Assembly: GCF_003073045.1 (NCBI RefSeq)
Contig: NC_037597.1
Location: forward strand, 25,248,158 to 25,312,157
Origin: Pomacea canaliculata
Lineage: Eukaryota > Mollusca > Gastropoda > Architaenioglossa > Ampullariidae
Length of the DNA: 64,000 nt
Reading direction: 5' to 3'
Position 1 is the stretch's first letter. Every line of letters starts with the position of its first letter. The translations under genes and the position numbers were made by a program. Under the pieces are notes generated by a model. The model was not told the origin of the DNA and did not search any database. It worked only from the letters and a program-made list of their open reading frames with translations. Positions 38,990 to 48,935 of the stretch are shown in pieces.

Positions 38990-39110
38990 CGGACATGTTG
39001 AGTGCTTCGTCATATTTCTGTAATACTACGTCACAGATGACGGGCGGAATTGGACAAGCTGAGTGCTGCGTCAAACTCTGTAATCTGACGTAACACACGA
39101 CGTCAATATC
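38990..39110 (-). promoter_or_regulatory. CRE-like cluster in an imperfect tandem repeat upstream of the kinase gene
   Basis: Two diverged copies of a unit of about 60 bases (TGAGTGCTTCGTCA... and TGAGTGCTGCGTCA...) lie 70-190 bases upstream of the kinase ATG. Three CRE-like octamers occur: TACGTCAC at 39027, TGACGTAA at 39086 and CGACGTCA at 39098. The position suggests promoter elements for CREB/ATF-type factors; binding is inferred. Confidence 0.45.
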
Positions 39111-39219
39111 TTGTCGACTTTGTCGTAATAATGCTTCTCCTGTATTGATGTGGCATGCGCATGCGCAGCCATCCCCAGGAAGAGGAAGCACCATGACTAT
39201 GACACAATGACACATAACA

Positions 39220-40368
39220 CCAAAAAAATGTGTTCATTCAACTGCCAGGGACTGGGTAACTGGCAAAAACTGACAGATATATTTAATTAAATTAGGCAAA
39301 ACAAACAAACGAACAAACAAAACAAAATTCTATTCAATTTTTTTTTTACATGATACACACTATGATGCCAAGCAAGAAAGGCATATCATGGTTACACATA
39401 TTACTTTGCCTCCTACAATATTTCCAGGTGTTGGGATTCTATTTAAAAATATTTTTGAATTTGAAATTAAAAACGTTTGTAAAGATGGAAATGGAAATTA
39501 GATTATGGTGGTAATAGAATTTATGAGAGGCTACCTTTTATTAGCTAACATCTATGGACCTAATAAAGATAATCCATCACAACCACAAACATGTAAATAA
39601 TCCAAACGGGGATAATCACTTACAAATAACAAGAACCATAAGTGATGGGTGAATTTTTGTTTATTGCTACAAACATCAGAGTTACACAGTGTTTGTTCCT
39701 TGTAGATGCAGCACAAGACGAAACGATGTTTGGCAAGAGGTAAAAACATGCATCACACAAACATTAGAAATTTGTAGCAAACATGTATGAAGTATAGATA
39801 AGTAAACTCTTAAATATATGGTTAACGTGCGTATACGTCTTAAGAACAAGTCAACAAGCGGACGCACCCCATAAAGAAATGCGCTGGGGGCAAAACGCCA
39901 TTTTGTGCGTTGAAATATCACCAAAGTTAATTAATGCGCGTTTCTTACAACCGGTCTTAGTATCACGTGACAATAGACAAAATAGGGACAAGAGTGGATA
40001 TAGTGAATATATACACGTATGTACAACAAAAGGCCTGAAGAGAACATGTCGGATATGTACGCAGGACGCAGCAAATCCAAAAAGGGATTGATCACAATTT
40101 TGCTAATATTTCATTTTTTTATCTTTTACGAGTCTGGCAATAATATTGTTGCAGCGCCAGCTTCAAAGACTGCAAGAGAATACAGGAACAATCACTCGTG
40201 TTGTTTGTATCTAATTTTTGAGTCATATACATATATACGAACTGGGTTTATATCCTAATTTAACAATGGTCAGAAATATATTCTGCTCCAGCACGTGACT
40301 ATACTCCCCGAACCCGCAAAAACATGACAACGAGGGAAGGTATTTCATAAGTAATGTAATTTTAAAGC
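39220..40368. other. No gene seen
   Basis: AT-rich intergenic sequence with A/T runs and a short AACAAACAAAC repeat near 39,300. Short open frames on both strands lack motifs and splice context. Confidence 0.45.
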
Positions 40369-42354
40369 TTAAAGCATGAAGTCAGGCACAAATTTCAGAA
40401 AATCAAGCGTGCGGGACACACCCAAGAATCGAACAGGTGTGGAAGCCCCCGACCTGTCTGCACGTGAGTCAGACTTTGATACAAGGAGCGGGTCATCAGT
40501 GTCATCAATAATGTAAACTTCCACAGGCACGTTGATTAGGTGAAAAATCCGACAGGTAAAATCAATAGGCACTTTCGTCTACATTCTGACACAAGAATGT
40601 TTTCAGGAAATAAATAAATACTAAGTGGCTGTATCACATCAACGGTTGTCAATATTATGTATAAGAATATTAAATATAAGAATACATTTTTTAAAATGAA
40701 ATTACACTACAGCAAAAACAAGGTGAAGTTTATTTGTAATGGGGCTGGATAAGACAAAGTTATCGGGAAAGGACTTAAAATGTATTCCATTGGCCATGAA
40801 ATCTGGAATGTGAATGTGTAAGGATAATATGAGCCGTAGAAAGAAAGAAAAGTGGAAGAAAAAGAAGAAGGAAAATAGGAAGAAAAACAAGAAATTTAAA
40901 GAAAAATGGAAGAAAGAAAAAAGAAATGATAGAAAGAAACAAATAGAAAGAAAGTAAAGCACAAAAGCGTTTCGCACATGCAGGAAGCCTTTTTTCACTT
41001 TTATCAATTTCCTCGACATGTCATCACACGGTGATTTAACCCTTCCATCTATCACTGTCGTATTCAACGACTATTTCACGGTTGACACTTTTTTTCAGGC
41101 TGTTCTTCACAAAGACCGCCAGATAAGTTCCAGAAGCCTAGACTACTCGGTCCAGTCTATTGAATAGACAGTTTCTGGAGGTAGCATGACCTTTGTTCCC
41201 AAGACTCTGGGAACTTTGCAATGTCCCAAGTCAACATCAAGTGGTGGCTTTCGAAAGTAGAAACATTTCAGCTGTCGACAGAATTCGCTGAAGGCTGTTC
41301 TCGAAATGATAAAGGCACCAGAAATTTGGGGGGAAAGAACTCCTACTTCAATGAACAGCACATCCCCTGTATCTGTAACACGGCGTCTTCCGTCGACCTG
41401 GACGATGTGCCAGAACTGGGATCATCGTAGACGATGGAGTTCTGGTTAGAAGTGACAATCAGCAATTCCTATTTGAAAACATCAGTATCACAATCCATCG
41501 TATTCATTTATCAGATCTTCTTGTTGATGTCCTTCACAGTTAGTTCCTTGAAGTACCACTATAGTACTTTGTTCCTTGAAGCAGCCCTTAAATACTTATT
41601 CTTTTACCGAGCTCTATAATTCTTCGTTTCTTGTTTGAACTTTGTTCTGCACATGTCAGTAGGACTATAGCCCTTTTCTTCTTGCAGTGAGGCTGTATAT
41701 AGTATGTCATTCCTTGCAGTAGGTCTGGCAACACAATTTCAAAAATTGTTCCTAAAATGAGAAGATTCCACTTGTTTTCAAAATGTTCCGATCAACATTT
41801 GTAAAGATCACAGGAAGTTCACGAGATAAAATACAAGCGAAAAACTCTTACCAAAAATATGAAACCTTAATGTCCATTAAAGCAACAATTGTTAGAAATG
41901 ATGACAATAAAGGTGCTGTTGACAGGTAAATATAGACGATTGTGAGAAAACACTCACAGTTCACAGTTGGCGCTTGAAGCAACATTAACATCAATAAAGC
42001 ATTTACAAGGTAACTAAAACAATAAAGAATATTTGTTGCGGTTTTTTCCAGATAAAGCCTAAAATAAATATAAACAGTAATAAGCAACAGCAACCCTATA
42101 AAGAAACCTGTTGTGCATTTTAAAATACATAACATCGTTGTATTTGAAAACTATTGGATTATTACAACCATCAGAGCCGTTCAAAATGTCGACAATGTCG
42201 TCCCTTGGAGTTCTGGACAGTGTAACGTAGAAATCGTTTTGTGATGTAACATCGAAACATTTATCGTGACACTTAGCGCTGATGTTAAATATGGAGTCAT
42301 GTGACTCATTTAGCAACCATAAATCACAAAGACATTGGGGTGAATACATTTGAA
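40369..42354 (-). pseudogene. Decayed or divergent CUB-like gene fragment
   Basis: Three open stretches fit the neighbouring CUB family. 42169-42354 starts after GCTAACAG in phase 1 and ends GATG|GTTGTA in phase 1, encoding CLCDLWLLNES and DDIVDILNGSDG, like the C-x-W and YDG exons fused into one. 41145-41400 encodes TGDVLFIEVG and SGAFIISRTAF, like the last CUB strands, but its frame does not join in phase. 40372-40572 encodes a charged stretch with VEVYIIDDTDDPLLVSKSD. No transmembrane exon was found. It may be a pseudogene or a gene whose exons I could not resolve. Confidence 0.35.
40828..40965. repeat. Purine-rich (AAAG)n-like tract
   Basis: About 130 bases of almost pure A and G on the plus strand, built from GAAAGAAA and AAGAAGGAAA words. 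Confidence 0.8.
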
Positions 42355-42386
42355 CTGTTAGCACAGAATAACACTGAATGATAATA

Positions 42387-42525
<139 letters not shown>

Positions 42526-42630
42526 CTTAATCTCGAGATTGGCACGATGGAAAAAAAGCTAAAATCTCTAATAGCAACATGAAAATATGAATCTGTCTCA
42601 ACCCAGCGTTATCTACCTTCTTATGCGTGA

Positions 42631-42636
42631 TTTATT
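42631..42636 (-). terminator. Poly(A) signal of CUB gene A
   Basis: TTTATT on the plus strand gives AATAAA on the minus strand, about 185 bases past the gene A stop at 42820. Confidence 0.55.
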
Positions 42637-42819
42637 ATTTTTTTTTATCAAGAATATAGGAATTCCAATATCGGCAGTATCCAAACAAACAAAAACCTTT
42701 AAATCTACGATGGCAGTAAAATCGAACCCAATATAATCACGATACTGAACAATATTGACAGTTAAAAGCAACTGGAAGTATGTGTACTTTCCGGTGGAGT
42801 GTCCAGTTCGCTGTTTTGC

Positions 42820-44950
42820 CTAATCAACAGGCTCCAAACAGTCTTCTTGTGGCGACTCTGTAGGACCAGACGGTGATGGAGGTGAAAGGTCGCTGTCCAC
42901 TTCATTGTTTACTGGCTCGCTGTGGTCTTCTGTCGTTTGGGTCAATTCTTCTTCTTCCCTGGCTTCTGATTCGCCGAGGTCATCATCCACATTCGTGCCA
43001 GCTAGTGGAGCAGCCAACGTGTGGCCTTCGTCGTCCCCATCGTCAAATGGAACTGTTGGGTTTTCCTGGTAGTTTTCCAGGTAGGCAGGTGACTGATGAT
43101 GATGATGATAGATGCTTGGGGTCCCCGATGGCGCCGTGGAAAGAGCGTACAGGACGCCGATGGAGGTCGGCAGTGGCTGAACGGGTCTGACGCAAGGAAT
43201 CCCGGTCTCGGGCTCCAGAAGGCAAGGCCGGAGCAAGAACTCGGGTGGATCTGGAAAGTCCAGCTCGTCCTCATCCGGGCCCTGCTCACCATCCTCCTCC
43301 AGGGCTGCTAGAGTCGTAGGAGAAGGATTAGATGACCCTGTTTCAGGGTTAGCACGGAAGTGCGATGTCGGTGCAGGTCTCGATCCCCCGCTGGCGCCCG
43401 CAGCACGTGCGTTCTGCCAGAAGGTGGAGCTCTGGTAGGCCTCGCCGTATCCTTGCATCTCAGCTTCGATGCTATGGTGAGACTGGCACGCGCCCATGTC
43501 GTCGACATCGCGAGGGAGGCGAACATCAAGACCTGGATTGTAGTCGCCAGGCCGATAACCATCAACCACGAACACCGGTGCGTGACCCTCTACCTGTGGA
43601 CCAAGGAATCTGTCATCTGGTGCTCTGAGGGACTGAAGACAGAGACTGGGATCCACCGGAAGGATGGGAGGGGCAGAGCACTGGGCACTTTCACTGCTGA
43701 TAGAGCCCAGGACAGTTTGTACGTTACTGAGGTTACATGCTTCCTCCGGGCCCTTTGGTCTGCAAAGGGCCGATGCTCACTGGACTGTTCATTATGTTGT
43801 ACAGAAAAAGCGCAACTCGTCGTCAAGGGCCTTTCTGTTTCCATAGCTACTTGCATCGTCGAATCAAGATTTTGATGGATCTCTTCCACAGTGCTGTAGG
43901 ACTCCGGATTAGTCTCCAAGTCGCCAGAAGAAGACACCAAGGGCTGGGAAAGTTGGTTTTCGGCTGGTGTGGTCTGGAGCTCTTGACAAACAACTGGTGG
44001 GAAAAGACCAGAAATCGCTCCGCCTTGAGGGGCGTAGTTATAGGGCACGGACCCCATCGACGTCGATGCAGCGGAGGGAAAGTAGCGCGTGATCAGAGGA
44101 TTTTCGGAAGGAGGAAAAGTATATGGGTTGGCGGCTACAACGCTTTGAGGAATGGGAGGATGAAGACAAGTGCCGCTACTGTTGTGTGTGGTGTAGTCCT
44201 CGCTGAGAGGAGGTGGCAAGAGTTGTCCTGAATGAAGGCATGCCACGTGACCGTTCAGGTTTGCGTCCATATGAGGATGCATCTGAGCCCCGTTAGTGTG
44301 GATAATTATGTTCGGAGTCGACATGTTAGGCAAGACAGTAAATGCTGAACTGGAGTTCAAAGGTCTGCCAGACGGGACTCCCAAGGATCCAGGGACCGAC
44401 AACCCGAGAGAAGGAGTGGGAGAAACATTCGGATGCATTCCGGCGTAAGATCGACTAGGAGATGGGGGAATAACTGGAGGATGGGTCATGAGCATCGTCT
44501 CTGTGTAAGATGGGGGAGGAACTCCAATCGGTGGGCCCAGGTATCCTTGTGTTGGGTTCATTGCCATATATTCTGTGCTTCCGGAGAAGGCCAGGTTGGC
44601 TACGCCACTCGTCATCGATGCAAAGTGTGAAGGGGTTAGAGTCTGACCAGGGGTCGTTCCTGACACCATGAAGACAGCATTGTTGTTCTGGACCATGTGC
44701 ACAGAGGCGGGCATGGCAGGAGGACCATCCTCTGCCGAAGATGGACGCGCCTCCAGGGGTGAATGGCTGTGATAGAAGGCTGCTGCTCGGTAGGGAGGAG
44801 GGCGCCTGTGGTGCCTGGTGCGCCGGGAGGACATGCATCGACCGCACACAATGCCAATGATGACGATAACGCAGATGCCGCCGACGATGCTTCCTATCAA
44901 GATCCAGGTGTTTACTCGGCCTGAGTCGCCCTTGTTTGCTGCTGTTGTAT
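42820..44950 (-). CDS. Gene A transmembrane and cytoplasmic tail exon
   Basis: The transmembrane helix is at about 44841-44909. The first frame runs to 43590 and is clearly coding to about 43,800 (P/S/T-rich, with PPPSYTETM). From about 43,780 the neighbouring frame has the better coding character: PKGPEEACNLSNVQTVLGS, later an acidic D/E/P stretch, ending CLEPVD with TAG at 42820-42822. The switch coincides with a perfect inverted repeat at 43749-43771. One missing or extra base there would unite the two into a tail of about 700 residues. Confidence 0.8.
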
Positions 44951-47900
44951 CTGCCATGAGAAGTATTCATTACAGGCAAAGAAAGATGACATGGGTGTCT
45001 ATTAAAACTAAATTTGCATGCACGCATACAACACTCTCATAAGAAATGACAAAAAAGAAAATACATGTATTAAAAAAACTTTCTGGGATGAGAAGTACCG
45101 GATTTTATAATATTGACACACTCAACTGGGTTTCAAAATATTCCTAGGAGTACCGAAGATGCATAACTTCGTCTGTGTTTACCAATAACAATTTTTTTTA
45201 ATTTCTCTGGTCTTCCTCGAGCGAATCTGAAAAAAGCCAAGATAGCTTTGAGAGTGGGGTTGAGAGCGAAGTGCGGACTTCTTGGTCACAGTGAGTGTAT
45301 AAATAAATTAAAAATTAAAAATAAATACCCTCGGTGGTGGTTGTAGTCAAGACTAGGGTGGATGGTGGATTGATGAGCTGGGCATTATATCTCAAGTCGA
45401 AGCCAGCACCCGAACTGGATTTATCCGACACGAACACGACATACATGTAGCGCTGGGTGCTGGCGATGATGTGGAAGTTGGCACAGAAGGTCACAAGAAG
45501 CTGACTGCTCTCGTTGTATCCTGCAAAGTTCAGACAAAAATTATGATGTAGCACCAACAAGAAACAATAACAGTTGTTCATCAGACAGTGCGTGTTGATG
45601 CTGTGCTAATTTTGTAAACTCATTTTATTTTATTTTCATTATTCTTTGATATTGTCATATTTTTGAACGCTCAGGGTTGTTGCTAGTCCACCTCAGACAA
45701 AAGGACAAAATGAATGGGGGAAATAATGTATGCGACAAGAGTCAAGACACTAAAACAGAGAGAATAAGATTTTACACTGCAGATGTCTAGGGAAAAGGCG
45801 GAGGTCTTTTACATACCGTCGTAGATGGAGATGTTGTCGTAGGCGCAGCTGGGGAACCATTCCAAGTCGAGAACATAGGTATGCAGCTTGATCCTATACT
45901 CGTCGCTAGGGGCAACCAGAAGCCAGGAGCAGCGCGCGTTGCTAGATGAAGACAGACATACAGACGCCATCTTGACTACAATATGGGCTTTCATCCTCCC
46001 CGCCATTCCCTTTTAACACATGGCCATTTTATCATTCTCTATCTGGGAAAAGTAAATGTACTTATAAGTAGGTTTCTTTTGTTCTCGTTACAAAAATTTT
46101 GTTTTAAAAAATCCTAGATGCGTTATTCATATAAGTACCCATGGATGCAGACGCAAAAACATAAACAAACACATTTACATAGCTCAGATGTTTACACTCA
46201 TGTGCAGATCATACACATACACAGCCTATAGAACTGAAAACAGCGACCACATTTTTTCTTAATCCCACCAACATATTCCAAAAGGCTCAAAAACTAGAAA
46301 GCTGCTTGCTTTGGGTAGTTCCGCGGGTGGTTTGGCGACTGCAGTGCCTGGAAGTCCATGGTGGCCGCCATCTCCAGTGTTTTCCCGTTACACTGGCTGT
46401 CAACTGTTGTTTGCGTTCAAAAAGACAAAAAAAGTAAAAATTAGTTACACGAGGATACTCTATAGACAGGAGTTTGATAGTCTATAATCTGTAGACAATA
46501 ATTTTATATTGATATTCTATTGCTGTGTTTGTTGTTGAAGTAGTTGCTTTCAAATGACAAAAGAAAGGACATTTTTCGCTCGTGAGGCTTATACACCTTC
46601 AATTTTTTTCTTAAAAATAATTTTATAAAAACCAATTTTCTCTTTATCATTAGTTTGTCAGTTCCCCTCCTGTGTGTGTGTGTGTGGTTTTTTTTTCATA
46701 CTGTAGTTGTATTGTGAATGAATACATGATAATAAAGATGCTGGTGTATGTCCATCTTTCTGTCCACATCTGTGTATATACAAGAACAGGTTTTTAACTA
46801 GTTTCACTGTAAGTGGCGTTATAAAAGCGTAAAAATAAATAAAATATAAAGTATATTTCAAGTATAAATGATAAAGTAATGTAGCAGAACAATGTAAGAC
46901 AAGTGCGCTGCCATGTACAACCGATTTGGAATGAACTGAGACCTCTATGGCTTCCTCCATATGGTTAGAAGCCTAGAGGGCATGAGAAAAAGGGAGGAGT
47001 ATAGAGGAGTATGACTAAGACACTAAGACGAGAGGATACAAAGATAAAATAGGTAAGGGAAAGTAGGAAGGAAAAAATGAGACAAGAGTGAGTGGAAAGA
47101 GAAAGCGAGAAAAATCGACAAAAAATAAAAGATGAAAAAAGGAGAAAGAAAAATACGAAAAAAGAGTAAAATAAGAAAAACAAAACTGAGGAAGAAACGG
47201 AATTGAAAGAGTAAAGAGAAGGATGCAGAAGAACAAAAAAATTAGCAGCAGAAAGAAAGACAGAATGAAGAAAAGAGGAAGGAGAAAGGAGAAGAGATAG
47301 CAGGAAGAAAATTGAGGAGGAAGAGAAGAAGAAAAGGAAGAGAAAAAGAAAACGAGAAAAGAGAAGAGAGGATAAGACTTTGACTCCACTTCCACTTTTT
47401 TCTTGCCTTTAAAGCATTCTCTTCTCTCTGGCACACTGTTTCTTCATTCGATCGAAGCACGAGACGGGTAGAAATGTCTGCCACCTGCCGCTCTTGCCAC
47501 CGATTTCTCATCCGCCTCCCCCCACCCAACACTTCCGCTCAGCCCCCTCCCCATCCACCCTGCTCGTCGACTCGGCAGGAACCTTTGCAAGCTAAATGCC
47601 AACAGCGTGCCTTATGTCATAGCGGTCCACCATCTTGCTGTCAGATGAACGGTGACGCCCAGGTGTCTGACACACCTGCCTGTTGTAGCACGGCGCCACC
47701 TACCGGAATGTCGTAACGAACGTTACCTGCAGCCATAACGGCTCTGGGTGCTGACTCCATGACGTCATCGGGGTGCTATCGATAGTCAAGTTTGAGCTTT
47801 GTGCGGGTACCTTGCTACGTGAGGACATGAGATCCGATGTTTGTTGATTTTTATGTGACATGGATCTTCAGAAATGTGTCGAGCATCGTAGAACATTTAA

Positions 47901-48545
47901 AGTGCGGAAAAAACACAACACAGAGATCGAAGCGAATTCTCGTGAGTGCAATTGGTTCTGCATGTCAAACGTGAGACGATTTTCGTCGTCCAATGAGTCA
48001 AAGCCTGAACCCAAGAGAAAAGTTTTCAATTCTATAGTTTCCTGGCTATGGCAGCCCATTGTAACCACTAATCACATTGTAGCCACGTACTCCTGGACAC
48101 AACACACAGCACGGTGCATAACAATGTGCAGGATGTGGCTTCTACCAAGTTACCATAAAAATAGCAAAAATGGAGGGATTTTTTTATTATATTTCCTTTT
48201 CTTGCAGAATTGTACAACAATTTCTAGTCTGCTGATGTGTGGGTAGGATCTGCTGGATGTTGTGAAACATGGTATAAAGATAAAGGTTTTGTGGTCTTAT
48301 GGTCCTGACTCAAGAGGAGTGAGATGTTTCTGCCCCCGCACACTCACCAGTTTCGGATGCCTTTGAGCTCACTACTAGACTATCAGCTTCCCCACCTGAA
48401 GGGGAATACAGAGCAGACAAACCAGAAGAGGGGAGAGAGGGAGAGGAGGAAGAAACAGACTTACCTAAGGTGTTCTGAGTGCTAGACTGAGAGGGCCTAC
48501 CTGTGGATGTGGTTGGAGCTTGTTTGGACCTGGCTTCACTATTTC
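42820..48545 (-). CDS. CUB gene A: single-pass CUB membrane protein with long proline-rich tail
   Basis: Exons: 48465-48545, 48348-48395, 46310-46403, 45817-45941, 45329-45520 and 42820-44950. The first two encode a Ser/Thr-rich stalk (QAPTTSTGRPSQSSTQNT). The next three make one CUB domain: C, FQALQSPNHPRNYP, RCSW, SCAYDNISIYDG, TFC and a GFDLRY end, with all four canonical cysteines. The last exon has a T/D linker, a transmembrane helix (TWILIGSIVGGICVIVIIGI), a basic stop-transfer RRTRHHRR, then over 600 tail residues with PPPYRA and PPPSYTE. Phases agree throughout. The 46,310 donor is GC, not GT. The tail changes frame near 43,770. The signal peptide and any earlier exons were not found. 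The likely role is a surface receptor or adaptor. Confidence 0.82.
46975..47385. repeat. 400-base polypurine tract
   Basis: Plus strand almost only A and G (GAAAGA, GGAAGGAG, GAGAAAAG words) in the gene A intron between exons 46403 and 48348. Long purine-pyrimidine asymmetry can form triplex DNA. The open frames here are compositional artefacts. Confidence 0.85.
47760..47767. promoter_or_regulatory. Perfect palindromic CRE (TGACGTCA)
   Basis: An exact CRE lies in a locally GC-rich, CpG-containing stretch (47,450-47,830) within the gene A region. It may mark an internal promoter or enhancer; nothing more can be seen. Confidence 0.3.
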
Positions 48546-48589
48546 CTATTTATAAAAGACAAACCGAAACTCGGTGCTTACGTTTCTTA

Positions 48590-48935
48590 CTTTAGTCGTG
48601 TATGTGTGCTTGCACCGCGTTCGTGTGTGCGTGCGTGTGCCTGTGCAGGAGAGAGACAGCTGTGTGTATGTGAGAGTGCTCGCTCGTGCGCGTTTGTGTC
48701 TATTTTAAAGTTCACGAGTGTGTGTGTGCGCGCTTGTGTTCGTATGTATGTGTGAGTATTAAAGAGAAAGTGTGTGCATGTGCGTGTGCTCGTGCGTGCG
48801 CGCGTGTGTGCATATAAAGGTTCATGTGTCTGTGAGAGAGAGAGTGTCTATGTGTGCTCACACGTGCGTGCATTTTAAGATTCATGTGTGTGTGTGTGAA
48901 TTCATAAGTATGTATATGCGTTCGTGCACCTGTAA
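48590..48935. repeat. Degenerate GT/GC-rich repeat region
   Basis: GTGTGTGC and GTGCGTGC words with interspersed GAGAGA runs for about 340 bases, an aged microsatellite. It is just 5' of the first recognised gene A exon. Confidence 0.8.

Noticed and set aside
43360-43875. 171-residue plus-strand frame opposite the gene A tail
   Set aside because: Antisense shadow of a GC-rich coding exon; it lacks any domain.
47015-47434. Hydrophobic 139-residue minus-strand frame resembling membrane segments
   Set aside because: It is the pyrimidine strand of a polypurine tract, which always gives F/S/L-rich translations.
47710-47770. ATG with a phase 1 donor (MESAPRAVMAAG) as a gene A first exon
   Set aside because: It lies downstream of the stalk exons at 48348-48545 in transcript order and is not hydrophobic enough for a signal peptide; an alternative start cannot be excluded.
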